Origin: Capitulum mitella
Lineage: Eukaryota > Arthropoda > Thecostraca > Pollicipedomorpha > Pollicipedidae
Reading direction: 5' to 3'
DNA: 64,000 nucleotides
Assembly (NCBI GenBank): GCA_030062745.1
Contig: CP099841.1
Span: 20,649,398 to 20,713,397 of the forward strand
A model generated the notes under the pieces. The model ran no database searches, was not told the origin of the DNA, and worked only from the letters and a program-made list of their open reading frames with translations. Shown piece by piece: positions 1 through 10,993 of this stretch (position 1 is the stretch's first letter; each line of letters begins with the position of its first letter). Position numbers and translations under genes: made by a program.

Positions 1-510
1 CAATGAATGATCACCCTGTTTCTGGGTCAAGGGGTGGTCGTAATAGTCCATCCTCTAAAATGTCATGGCGCAAGATTTTTTTTGTCTCTGTTCTAGGTCT
101 CATAGGCACTGCAAAGTTAGGTAGCTCAAAATGAAAACGCACGAAACTTATTGAGGAAATCATCTATTCTGCATATTTTCATAGTCTGTATATGTGTCTT
201 ACACGTTCACTGACTAATCTGTCTCTTCCCATTAGTCTTTCCGAGAATGTCGAACAACCTGCAGATCACCAATGCAGTGTCAGAGTGCCGTCGTCAGTTT
301 GTCGGGCCTGGAGTCTTGCACATGCTCGTCGCTGGCGTTGTGCCAATAGCTAAGATATACAAAACCAGCCTTTCAAAAATCGTAGCAGGGTTAAGTTGTA
401 GCAAAATCCACAACAATGCATTATTAAGTACTTATGAAACTCTAAAAGGATTCTCAAAAAAAACACTCATTTGTCATCAAAGTGCCGGGAGCTGCTATGA
501 TCACCTTTAA
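1..510. other. Gene-free flank
   Basis: I see no recognisable gene in this AT-leaning stretch. The only long reading frame has no family resemblance and ends in the TTAA that borders the mobile element beginning at 511. Confidence 0.5.
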
Positions 511-1736
511 CCTTATTGCCGGCAGGGAGGGCTGATTCCCACCCCCCCCCCCCCGCGGGTTTTTTGTTTGCTAATTCCAGGCTTTTTGACGCAGCTTCAT
601 GAAACTTGTTGGCTTTTCCTAGCTGTTTTTTCTACGTACCGTGGCAAAATTTCAAAATTCTGTTTTGTTCAGGGGCGGAGTCAGGCAACGTTTTTGGGCG
701 GCACCTCAGGCATTTTTTGGCGCTGTTCAGGGTAAAAGGAAAATTACTGCCAAAAATAGCGTTTTAAGATAGAGCTTAAAACTTTACATGAATGTATAGC
801 AAAATAGTTGGGCAACGTGCTAATACAGTTTCGTTCCTCTGAGACCACTTGACAAGGTCAGGTCAAGGTCAAAATTCAAAATTTTGTTTTATAGTAATAA
901 TTTCGGAGCTAGTTCTTATTTTTTGAAATGCCAAATCTGGAATATATATGACGTAGAAGGGTGCCCTCCACTTGTGTATTCAGTTTCAGCTTGATATCAG
1001 GTCGGGTCAAGGAATTATGACCTAAAATGTCAGTGCGCGTACCCTATATCGCAATAGCCGTAAAATGGAATTTTTGAAATAGAGTGAATTCAAATAACTG
1101 AAAACGTTTACAGACAATACTGAATGCGCACGAGATTATTCCAAGTGACTTCAAGGTCACTGGAGGTCATTTAAGGTCAAAGGTCACAAGTTGATCTGAA
1201 GAACATGTGTCCATGACAGTTTCCCATTTTTCATGTCCCTGGCGCCGCCTATGCTAACATTAAACAAACATTGTAATGTGATTTGTACTTCTTTAGCATA
1301 ACATGACTAGCAGAAGCCAGAAAGTGCTTTTGCCTTTTTTGTTCATTCAGTTGTTGAAAAACTAATCTTCCTTTTTTGAAACCTTGTGAACGCTTAAGAA
1401 TTTCCTCAAAATTTCGAATGTTTGTACCAATGGCAAAAGTCCCATTCATAATCTATCGAGTCATGCCAATTTCATCGAAATCGGTCGACAAACAACAGAG
1501 TTATAGCAAGTCTAAAAATACCTCCAATTTTAATGTTTTTCCCCGTTGTATCCACCCCTTTCGGAATTTTGAAAGATCCTTTTTGTAAAAATGTAGTTTA
1601 CGTCATGGCAAATCAATTGCCGTTTGTTGCGATGAAATTGGATGTGTAGTTCTCGAGATGTCAGGGGGGGGGGCAATCCGCCCCCGTCCCCTCCTGCCGG
1701 GAATCGGCCACACCGTCTAGCCCTCCGAGAATAGGG
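511..1736. mobile_element. Non-autonomous TTAA-flanked TIR element, copy 1
   Basis: A 1,226-bp element lies between TTAA at 507-510 and TTAA at 1737-1740. Its ends are inverted repeats: CCTTATTGCCGG on the left, and on the right the complement of CCCTATTCTCGG. A second copy at 22,380-23,595 matches along its whole length; by eye about one base in ten differs over a 210-base stretch. TTAA targets and ends starting CCYT are the signature of the piggyBac superfamily. No transposase is visible, so this is a large MITE-like derivative. The interior has C/G homopolymer runs near both ends and several AAGGTCA direct repeats around 860-1180. Confidence 0.8.
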
Positions 1737-1740
1737 TTAA

Positions 1741-4028
1741 AGTTTTCGTAAGACTTGTAGGTCGTGGTACCAAACGTGGCCTTGAATAGCGTGCACGTGA
1801 TTTTCGGAAAACTTTGAAGATTCGTCGAGGGGAAAATCAGCGTAATAGTTTTTTACTCAGTTACCTTGCTTTCGTTTTCATGTTGGACTTGGTCGTGTCT
1901 AGAGACACCAAAGAATTTGTTTACTGAAATTACAGTTTTTCTCCTGAGATGAAACTAAATCTCAGGCATCTACGCGCGATTCCGTAGTACGCAGTGACTC
2001 ATTTTTATACCTTAAACCCTAAATAAATCCAAAATGACTTGCTCCAAAATAATGCAAATGAACGACAACATGAATACGAATTGGCAGCCGATATGTGTAA
2101 GTACGTGGCAGGAATTTATGCTCGTTGATACTGTTTATGTAATATCAAATTATGTCACTATCATTGTCACACCAAAGTTTTGCATACGGTTTCCTGGAGA
2201 AACCCGGTCGTTTTCATTGGCGGGTGACTGCGGCAAGCCTGGTTCGGTATTTCGTCGCATTGGGTAAGGATTGGTACGTGCTCGGGTTGGAATCAGTTTG
2301 CTCCCTTAATATGGATTGCGACTTCCTGGATCAAATGGGTTGTGCTTTCCGTCCAGTATTTTGTGTCGTTACCGCGCAATACCCGGAGAAGCGGGACATT
2401 GCAATGGAGTTTTTATTTATCAGTGCTAAATACTGGGCTGAAAGGAAAAACGGTGCCAGATGACGGTAGTTGATAATGTGGAGCACATTTTCTCGATTTT
2501 CATTTGTTCTATGTTCATCTAGGTCAGTGACCTGGTTTGGCATGGGATGACCTTGGGTTACTTGCTTCAGGACCCAGCTTGACACAGTTTTACTTCGAGG
2601 GTGGTGGAGAAAACCAGTTGGTGGTTGACAATCGAGTATTTATGTTCCGATTATTGCCGATAAAGTTGATTTTAGGTGGTTAATATCGTGGACCTGAGAA
2701 TATCATCATATTTGAATACTCAAACATACCTTAAGTTGTGGGTACCAACTTCAGTAAGACGATAAGTCGTATTGTGGGTGCCAATTTCCACTTTGTGGGT
2801 GTCGGGGCGCCCACAAAGAGATAGGAAACCACACCCCTGTCTGGAAAGTAATCCTGAACACCATAGAAGACCACCCGAATACAACTTTAAGTGCCGCTGG
2901 AGGCCCTCGAAGCGTCACAGAACGCCTCTTTAGCGCCAAAGGAAGCTCACAAAAGTTGTGCAACGATGAGTGGCATGCGCAGAATCATTGTACACTCCAT
3001 GGTCCATACGTGCACCAGGGATGCAGGTGCATCCGAAGACGTTTGGTTCGAACGCACGGGCAGATTGTTGTCGCTAACGAGACGCTGACTCGCTAAAGTA
3101 ACAGTGTTGGCCCACAGATCTCCAAGTCAGCGGATGGAGCTTTCGGCGTCAAATGTGATTTGGCGTGGGGACGTGGGTACAGTGAACAATATGGATGCAA
3201 AACAGACCGTCATAAACTTTAATTCACGTGCTGATAATGCTCAAATATCTCGCTTGACCGGTTTTCTAAGCTCTTGCATATCACTGTACAATACCTACAA
3301 TATATGCACAATATATATATAATATATACAAACAGTACAATATATACCTATATACAATATACATATGTATATAATACATACAATGTACTTATACGTAATA
3401 TAGGTAATATATCATAGGACATACGATATATTACCTATGATCGACGCAAATAATCATGGCATACATATCACTATGATTCAGCCTGGCTAAATGACAAGTG
3501 AGCTCATGTTTTGCGTAGGGATATTCCTACCTTAGCGACGTGGGCAAATCACGACATTTGTCAAATGGTTTCGGCTTAGACAGGGGCCAGTTCATAGTTA
3601 GTGAAGGGCTGTCCTGTAGTAGGGATTGAGGCTGGTGTCGTGGGTACGCTGAAGGGGAAGATGTGTCCCCCGATTTTGCGAGATTGCACCCCTTGGTCAG
3701 ATGTTGCTTGGAAAGAAATTCTTTCTCATTGTCTTCATACTTTCACCAGCTGCAATGCTTTTGGCTGTTGGGAGCCATTGTGAACAATGTTTCTGCAGTG
3801 CTGTAATGGCAATCAGTCATTTCGTCTAGCGGTTCTGATTGAAAAAGGACTCGATATTTGCAATATCAAGAGGTCACGCAAAATGTCATCTTGCATGATT
3901 CGTTCTCCTCAGAGTTTAAGATGATTTCTGGTAATCCTGCATCCCGGCCATTGCCAACCCGTGTATCACAAGAAAAGATAATCGAGCTAAGCTTGCCTTC
4001 TTGCATATTCCCGTCCGCCACTCCCTAG
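1741..4028. other. Intergenic or 5' intronic DNA, with an AT-rich microsatellite
   Basis: No gene is recognised. An alternating TA-rich stretch with TATATAC/TACAATAT motifs lies at about 3,295-3,420. The true first exon of the plus-strand gene downstream may lie here or before the window; I could not identify it. Confidence 0.4.
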
Positions 4029-4057
4029 CTTTCCGCGAAGAGACGGTGCCTGCCGCG
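4029..4057 (+). CDS. Tentative small upstream exon of the plus-strand gene
   Basis: The segment runs from an acceptor (CCCTAG) to a good donor (GCG|GTAAGC) and encodes FREETVPAA in a frame that reaches exon 1 in phase 0 if the acceptor GGCGAG at 4160 is used. The implied intron is only about 100 bp with a poor pyrimidine tract, so this exon is uncertain. Confidence 0.25.
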
Positions 4058-4160
4058 GTAAGCCGGCTGCCGGCCGGCGAGGACGGGTTCACGGTCGTGC
4101 TCAGCCGGCCGCCGGCCCAAAGTCCCCGACGGAGAGCTCGTCACGTGAACGTCCGGCGAG

Positions 4161-4376
4161 TCCAGCACCCTGCCACGGCCTGGACAGATGATGTTCGGCC
4201 TGGCGTTGCAGTGCCGTGACGGACGGGCGTACACCCGCACCGAGATCTGTTCGGCGCCGCTCTACCCGCCCTGCGAGGTGTTCGTCTCCGACCCCAACTA
4301 CCAGCCGCCGCCCGAGCTGCGTCAGACGTTCGCCAGCACGAACGCCTACCGCCAGCCGCCGGAGTTGGTCGGCTGC
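4161..4376 (+). CDS. Plus-strand gene, exon 1 (5' limit uncertain)
   Basis: The frame reads TLPRPGQMMFGLALQC and ends PPELVGC before donor TGC|GTGAGT, phase 0. Candidate starts are an acceptor at 4160 (GCGAG), one at 4165 (TCCAG), or translation from the double ATG at 4188/4191. Confidence 0.55.
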
Positions 4377-7300
4377 GTGAGTCTCGGCGTGCGCTAAACG
4401 CCAGGCGTTCGATGTGGCGTTTCTGAACGGCTACGGGCTCTGCATTGTTAAAACTGTACGTAGCGGGTCTGCGGGGGGCGTTCACCAGTCGTCGTGCGTT
4501 GTCACGTTTCACCAGCCGTCGCACCATTCGTCACCAGTCATACCGATACGGGGCGTATCTAAAGGAATGTTTGATACGGGTCACGTTCTGCAGCGAGGAA
4601 GCAGAGGTACAGAGATGTTCACGGGCTGTTCGGTCTGTCCTCGCACACAAATGTGAGCGGGCTGAATCGCCGCGTGGATGGCACCTCACGACGATTATCC
4701 TCGGCACGACTGTCCAGTCCTCATTCAAGGCCCTTGGCTCCAGGTCCTTGTTTGGTCGGGTAAACTTGGTATCACGTTAAAACGGCCTAAGCGGGGTGTT
4801 CAGGAACCGGGCGTTGCGCGCCACAGTGAGGGAGGGATTAGATTCTGGACGCGTCTCCGGGTCCGCTTCAGATGGCGTCGGCAGCTGTGGTGTGTTGTGT
4901 GACACCTTCAGACCGTGTTTCTGCTGGCGCCGGTAGCGGCGGTGTGTCGTGTGACACCACCAGACCGTGTTTCTGCCTGCGCCGGTAGCGGCGGTGTGTT
5001 GTGTGACACTTCTAGACCGTGTTTCTGCCGGCGCCGGTAGCGACGGTGTGTTGTGTGACACCTCCAGACCGTGTTTCTGCCGGCGCCGGTAGCGACGGTA
5101 TGTTGTGTGACACCTCCAGATCGTGTTTCTGCCGGCGCCGGTAGCGACGGTGTGTTGTGTGACACCTCCAGACCGTGTTTCTGCCGGCGCCGGTAGCGGT
5201 GGTGTGTTGTGTGACACCTCCAGACCGTGTTTCTGCTGGCGCCGGTAGCGACGGTGTGTTGTGTGACACCTCCAGACCGTGTTTCTGCCGGCGCCGGTAG
5301 CGACGGTGTGTTGTGTGACACCTCCAGACCGTGTTTCTGCCGGCGCCGGTAGCGGTGGTGTGTTGTGTGACACCTCCAGACCGTGTTTCTGCTGGCGCCG
5401 GTAGCGACGGTGTGTTGTGTGACACCTCCAGACCGTGTTTCTGCCGGCGCCGGTAGCGGCGGTGTGTTGTGTGACACCTCCAGACCGTGTTTCTGCCGGC
5501 GCCGGTAGCGGCGGTGTGTTGTGTGACACCTCCAGACCGTGTTTCTGCTGGCGCCGGTAGCGGTGGTGCGGCGGCACTCGGCCCACGGAGCGCTGTCTGG
5601 ACCGCACCTGCGCCCGACTGGTGCCCGAGCGGCGTGAGAAGGAGCAGCTGTTCCAGTCGGCCATCGTGCCGTACCAGGACCTGAGCCTGGAGCCAGACCC
5701 CCGCTGTACGCCGTGCCAGCCGTTCCACCCGCCCGTCCAGTACAGGGTCAGTTTCCGACACGCCGCCAGGCCTGGCAGATGGGGGGTCAGTATCCCACCC
5801 ACGGTCAGGTCTAGCAGGTCTGAGACCAGTGTCAGTGTCTGACCCACTGCCGGCCATGTCGGAAGGTACAGGGTCGTTGCCTAACCATAACCCTAGCCGG
5901 TCTAGTGCATATAGAGCCAGTGTCTGTTGTGCTTCTTGCAAGGCAACAGCGCCATCAACTTGCTAGCGACAGGCCATGTATGTTTGTTGTTTGCCTGTTT
6001 GTTTGCTTACTGGGACTGGGACCTGTGCGGCAGACGCGCGGTCTGGAGCGGTACGTCGGCCCCTGCGTTCCTCTGAAGACCAGCCAGGAGCCGGTCAACA
6101 CGGAGATCTACCAGAAGTCGGTCACCATTCACGACTTTACCAGCCCCGGCACCGTGCCGCCCTGGACCAGAACCACAGGCACGTAATGATCCAAATGATA
6201 TAAACCGTGCACCGAAGCCTGTTCAGCAAGAGCCCAAACGACCATTCCTGTACATAACGGAGCACTGGGCGAAAGTCATGTTTTGGAGTCGGGGATGACT
6301 TTGTAAGCAACACTTGTCATTCATTGAGAGAAAATATGGAATTCGGCTATGAGAACACTACATATGGAAGCATAACCACGCTTTTTCGATCTACGTTTAT
6401 CATTTTTAGTTTTCATGTGAACCGCGCACTCTTTTTCTATCATTTCTAGTAATTAAAGTCTAGCGGCTTCATAAATAAGCACCATTTCAGACCCGCATGC
6501 TTCCGTTCCAGTTCCTGTTGGCGTCCGTTTACAGGACAATCGCTCAAGTCTGTTCTAAATTGCTCATGTGTGCCCGGTTTGGCTCGGTTCGGTTCGGCTT
6601 GGTTTAAAGGAAGGTTTTCATGACTTGCGTGACAGATTACTGGATTCTTCAGAGATCTCTGTGACCCCAGGCAACAGCAAGGTGACCTGTGATGAAGGTC
6701 ATTTGGTTGAAATTACGATGGAATGTTTTGTCAAGTTCATTTAATTCATGAATTCATTAGAATCACTCTGTTGCTTGCGCTCCGTTAGAGCAATTCCGTT
6801 TTCAAACTTTTGTCACTAATTTTAACATGCTGGGGCCAGAAACATTCCAAAGGCTCAGTCGAACACCCGTTTGTCACGGCATGACGCACACTTTCTGAGA
6901 AGTGGAAAACAGATGAACCAACCGGAAACGGTGATGCTGTTCTGTAGCGCAGTTACCCAGATGCAGAAAATACCTGAATTACATCGTTGCTGGTTTGATG
7001 CCTTTGTGTTGAATGCCTTGAATCCCTTGAACCCCTTCTCTGTCTCCGGTGACAATGGCCGGCTTGTTTACATTCATGGTCTTGATGATGAATCGTATCG
7101 CAGCTTTCCTGCTATTCGTGCAAGGGTATGGAATGTCCCAGCCAAAACCGGGTCCCAACATGCAACATTTTTTAAAGTTATTGATCGATGTTTACTGAAA
7201 ATCGAAGCTGAGCAGCTCAAGTATGGTCGTTGCGAGCACGGCGGACTGAGAGCTTACTCCTGTTGGGAGACAGGAAACTGCGTGTAATATAAACATGTCA

Positions 7301-10300
7301 AAACACATTGCGATTAATACAGATACATTTTTCTTACACTTGGCTGCCATCATACAGCATCAGTTTCGCCATGCATGCCAATATTTTATGCTTTGTCACA
7401 TTTTGAAGTACACACTATCGTTATCGGATGCTGTTGGTCTCATCGCTTAATTTACAATTAAGGGTTTTTCTTGTAAGTCGCGGTTTAACCGTCGCTCTTC
7501 ATGTAGACTTGAACTGTTCGCTTACCTTGCTCAGTGAATTGGTTTCGAAGGGAGTTATTGAAGTGCTTGGATTGTAGAATTCGTTGGACTGATGATGCGT
7601 GATGGTGCCTGATTTAGTAATTTTACCTTCCGACGAAGGCATATTTTTTTCTGGTCTTTACTATTCACGTGAGGGTGTCCACTTTCACTTTAGTATGCTC
7701 CTTGGTCTGCGTTGCGTTCCACGTTGTTTACCAAAACGTGCTACATTGGTCTTTCCTTGTCCAGCGTTGGAACACATATATATTTTACATCCACAGATTC
7801 CTTCTTGCTGATTCAATTCGGGTATTCACTTAACATAATGTGAGTGCTTCGGTTAAGATGAATGCATTTCAGTTGCTATGAAAATATGTAAACATGCCTA
7901 CATGACCGAGCTTATATGATCTGATGGCACCTAACAGAAAGGTTGAGAGGGATGAATGTATCTCTCGCGAAGTGATCGACAATCGGACTTTTTTCTATCG
8001 TAGATTTTATATATAAACATACCTACGTACATACCAAGAACGCCCCGAAAGTAATGAGAAATGTCCGAAGGAACACTTTATTGAAAGGTAAACAAAGATT
8101 TGTTTAATATATTTCAAAGCACTCTACCGCTGCTCTACACACCGGTCCATGTGCTTCTTCCTCTGATAGAAGCAGTCCTGGTGATCCTTTTAAGAGAGGC
8201 GGTTCATGACCTCCTGCGATGCCTCCTTCTCGTCCACGCCGCTAAATCTCCAACCCTTAAGTTCTGATCTCACCTTCGGGAACAACCAGAAACCACTGGG
8301 AGCAAGGCCAGATCGGCCAGAACTTCCAAACGGCCATTTCCGAAACGAATGGGAGTCTTTCAGGGCTCTTCCCTGGGGCCCCTTTTGTTTAGCGTGTTCG
8401 CTAACGACTCGGCGTTGCATTCCGCGGGAGCTGACGTGCAGTACGCGGACGACACCCGGGTCATTGTCTCGGGCGAAAAGAGCGAACTTCCCGCGCTCAT
8501 TGCTAGAATGGAATGCTCTAGCATCTTCAGACCAATGGTTCCACGTGAACGCACTCAAGGTCAACGCGAGAAAAGTTCAGCTTGTCGTCTTTGTAAATTT
8601 TGTCTTGGAAAGATTCCTAAAATCCCAATAAAAACAGCACCTAGAGGCACTGATCTCCGCAGTGTTTTATTGAGAGCTTCTGATCTCAAGACTGGTCTCA
8701 TTAAAGACGTTTAGCACACAAGACGGTCTTGCTCTGTTATTATGCCGGCGTGTTAGACTGAGGTTGGTACTAACTGCTTAGTGGCAGCACCAGCCAACGG
8801 TCGGAAGGCAAACACGTCTGTGGGCAGATTAAAAAACTACATGAAGAATGCGAGGCCATGTTCTCAGAAAAACAGCTCGGGGATTGTGATGAGAAAAGTG
8901 ACTCCATATGATTGAGTTTACGAAGGCTTTCGTACGAGATTTTGGGCGATAAAAACCAATACCATATCCTGTGGTTTGTGACTCATGCGAGTCTTGACAA
9001 CATTTTACGTCTCAGTCAGAAAATGCTGAACGTAATCGCTTTGAACTGCTCTCTGCGAATTCCGTACAGGCTTTGTTCACTGTCACTGCATGAAACATTA
9101 AACTGGCTGTAAAAATCTGGGGGTGTGCCGGTTTTTGGCTGTGGTAGACGTGACTGGTCTGCTGGAATGTGTGTCAGGTCTGCTGGTGGGCAAATATGGG
9201 AGACGTGCTCTCGTTATGGCAGTGGCATCGAGTTTGACCCGACCTAGGCTACTAAGTCGCTGGTGCTTTAATCAGCGTAATGACGTGCACTTAAAGGCTT
9301 AGCTCATACACAGGATTGTCATTTTAATGTTAACTGAGAATCCCCTACATGACTTCGGACTTGCTTCGATATCCCATGCCGTGCACCTTTGTCGTCAATG
9401 AATCCCCATTTTCGCAAGCTGATGCTTGGCACGTATTCGTTGTTACTGCGGGCACGAATAAAGAGAACCCTCTGCCATCGAAAAGTATAGTTTTTTGGAG
9501 CATTTACCAAGGTTTCATATAGATGCACGCGTAGGCACTTAACCAGAATTTGCCTCGGGTTACATATCGTTATATTATACAACCATTACATATATTATAC
9601 AATCGCTCCAGAGTTCTGAAGTTCAGTTTCAACAGCCAAGACATCAGCCTTCGTAATCGCTTGCAAGCACTGTGATGTCAATAGCAGCCCATGGTGCATG
9701 AAGGCTAGCAACCCTAGCAAGTTTTGAATTTCCCGTATTAGCTCCATGGTATTCCAAGGAAAGAAATTACCGAAAAATACGTCTGGCACTACCAACTTCG
9801 ACAACGCTCCTACACTAATGACCACTGCATGATCACTAAGCTAGAGTATCAACGCCTAAGTTATATGTCTATTTAGGTCGGGATTCATTTACAGTTTGCA
9901 CCAAAACGGTACATACGGTCTCTCAATACTACCTCAATAAACACTACATCCTTTCCAGCAACGCGCACGTCGACATCGGCGACAAAAATGCGGCGATGGA
10001 AACTGGAAACATCCCAAATGTTACCGCACTCCCGAAGTGTTCCGATATTCCTGCACATCTAACGCGCCTGGTGGCCCGCCCCCAGGCGACAGGAGAAGCT
10101 TCTACGACAGGTTCATGGCGGACATGTGCCGCACCTCGGTCCTCGCGGATCGGATACCGCCGTACGGATCGCTCGGTGGCGAGGTCTCTGTGTATCAGAA
10201 CGACTACGCGCCGCGGCCGCCGCGCGATCTGTGCGACCTGTACAGGTTCGTGCGGCGGGTGCAGCCGGTAGACTGGCCATGTCCATACCCGTATGCCGCG

Positions 10301-10797
10301 GCTTTCACAGAGTGTTTGAGCGGAGACCGGAAACCTGGATCATCCTCTGGACCGCCTGAGGACAGGCTTATGGTAGTGTCTGATGAGTTCGAATTATCTG
10401 TTCGTTCGCCTGTTCGGCGTAAAAGTCATAGGTAAGGCTGTAAAACCATGCCTTGGTGCATATCATCGTCTGCGTCCGATCACCGCCAAATACCAGGCGT
10501 TTAACCGCGGCCTTTAAGACCGGCAGACGTGGAGCATGTTCTTCGTGCCATGCGATTTCAAGGAACGGCTTCGGCTGGTACTTGTTTGCCTTGCAAATCT
10601 GTTCACCTAGAACCCTACACGTCTCAACCGAAGCTGCAGTACCGCTGACCACCTATCACGTTGGAGGAAGGAGCCGGATAATTTGTTTCGTATCAGCCGA
10701 CCTCTCGCGTGCTTTCAGGCTGCCCGACCACAGCCGGTCGGCCATCAGCGACGCCGCCTCCGCTTTCGCCACGTGTCACACCCTCTGCAACTTCTGA
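4161..10797 (+). CDS. Uncharacterised Pro/Tyr/Cys-rich protein, five exons; possible sperm axonemal (SPMIP8/TEPP-like) protein
   Basis: Joined exons are 4161(or ATG 4188)-4376, 5561-5746, 6034-6178, 10086-10245 and 10719-10797. From the ATG at 4188 they give about 252 residues ending at TGA 10,795. All phases agree. The protein has no signal peptide or membrane segment. It is rich in Pro, Tyr, Arg and paired Cys, with short blocks such as LYPPCEVF, SVTIHDF and SFYDRFMADMC. That style, with many aromatic and proline anchors and no globular repeats, is typical of microtubule inner proteins of sperm flagella. I recall a resemblance to SPMIP8/TEPP but cannot confirm it without a search. An in-frame TGA at 4146 limits exon 1; the N-terminus may be elsewhere. 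The gene converges with OSBPL1A. Confidence 0.6.
4890..5560. repeat. 52-bp minisatellite, about 13 copies, running into the exon 2 acceptor
   Basis: The unit reads GTGTGTTGTGTGACACC, then CAGACCGTGTTTCTG, then GGCGCCGGTAGCG. Because 52 is not a multiple of three, the array is open in several frames and makes long false reading frames on both strands. The last unit supplies the pyrimidine stretch and the TAG acceptor of exon 2. It fills most of intron 1. Confidence 0.95.
5561..5746 (+). CDS. Plus-strand gene, exon 2
   Basis: Acceptor GCCGGTAG| and donor TACAGG|GTCAGT give 62 codons, phase 0 on both sides. It includes RPTERCLDRTCARLV, EQLFQSAIVPYQDL and CTPCQPFHPPVQYR. The acceptor is the edge of the 52-bp array, so the exact start could shift by unit choice. 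Confidence 0.65.
6034..6178 (+). CDS. Plus-strand gene, exon 3
   Basis: Acceptor TGCGGCAG|ACG. The frame includes LERYVGPCVPL, SVTIHDFTSPGTVPPW and TRTTG. There are two ways out. One is a GC donor (ACAG|GCACGT, end 6178) joined to the acceptor at 10,085. The other is a weak GT donor (GGCAC|GTAATG, end 6182) joined to the acceptor at 10,092. Both keep the frame. Confidence 0.6.
8035..8340 (-). mobile_element. mariner transposase C-terminal fragment with 3' end
   Basis: On the minus strand the frame reads LAPSGFWLFPKVRSELKG and GWRFSGVDEKEASQEV, the familiar mariner region after the last catalytic Asp (usual form SPDLAPSDFWLFP). The frame then meets stops; a diverged C-terminus with DHQDCFYQRKKHMDRC follows. 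Close to 8,040-8,065 the minus strand reads CATTTCTCATTACTTTCGG, like the 3' terminal part of many mariner elements. The 5' part is missing: at about 8,345 it abuts a reverse-transcriptase fragment. Host: intron 3 of the plus-strand gene. Confidence 0.75.
8345..8650 (+). mobile_element. Non-LTR retrotransposon (LINE, Jockey/CR1-type) reverse-transcriptase fragment
   Basis: The frame from 8,349 reads GVFQGSSLGPLLFSVFANDS, then VQYADDTRVIVSG. GxxQGSxLGPLLF and the catalytic YADD box are RT motifs 4 and 5. A one-base slip near 8,515 moves the continuation (SSDQWFHVNALKVNARK) into another frame. It is a short, dead fragment, apparently joined to the mariner remnant. Confidence 0.85.
10086..10245 (+). 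CDS. Plus-strand gene, exon 4
   Basis: Acceptor GCCCCCAG|GC (or GCGACAG| at 10,092). The frame reads SFYDRFMADMCRTSVLADRI and QNDYAPRPPRDLCDLY. Donor TACAG|GTTCGT leaves two bases, which match the single leading base of exon 5. Confidence 0.6.
10719..10797 (+). CDS. Plus-strand gene, last exon
   Basis: Acceptor GCTTTCAG|G. The frame reads LPDHSRSAISDAASAFATC and ends HTLCNF followed by TGA at 10,795-10,797. The fit of phase, a good acceptor and a downstream AATAAA support it as the terminal exon. Confidence 0.55.
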
Positions 10798-10938
10798 GCG
10801 GGCGGCGGGCGGCCGGCCCGGCCCGGGCGGCGGCCGCCTGCGTCCGACGAGACTCCGTCGAGGCGACGAGATACGTCCTCTCCCGCGTCTTAACCGAACC
10901 GAGCTGCCGTCCAATGTTCCCTTGGTTACGTGACGGGT

Positions 10939-10944
10939 AATAAA
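10939..10944 (+). terminator. Candidate poly(A) signal of the plus-strand gene
   Basis: AATAAA lies 142 bases after the TGA of the plus-strand gene. Confidence 0.45.
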
Positions 10945-10987
10945 CTTCGCAGGGCTAGAGCTGTGAAGCGATGACACGCCACTGGAG

Positions 10988-10993
10988 TTTATT
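10988..10993 (-). terminator. Candidate poly(A) signal of OSBPL1A
   Basis: AATAAA on the minus strand (TTTATT on plus) lies about 890 bases after the OSBPL1A stop. If used, the 3'UTR covers the GC-rich block 11,000-11,880, which holds no other recognisable feature. Confidence 0.4.

Noticed and set aside
2152-2463. 103-codon frame with a stretch faintly like a retroelement protease C-terminus
   Set aside because: The likeness is a few residues only and no neighbouring reverse-transcriptase or terminal-repeat sequence was seen; not enough to call an element.
4777-5941. Long minus-strand open frames of 189-356 codons rich in VSHNTPPLPA
   Set aside because: They are read-through of the 52-bp minisatellite, which has no stop in several frames; no domain and no codon bias.
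6871-7287. 138-codon frame on plus with a good ATG
   Set aside because: Lies in intron 3 of the plus-strand gene, overlaps open frames on the other strand, shows no motif; probably chance.
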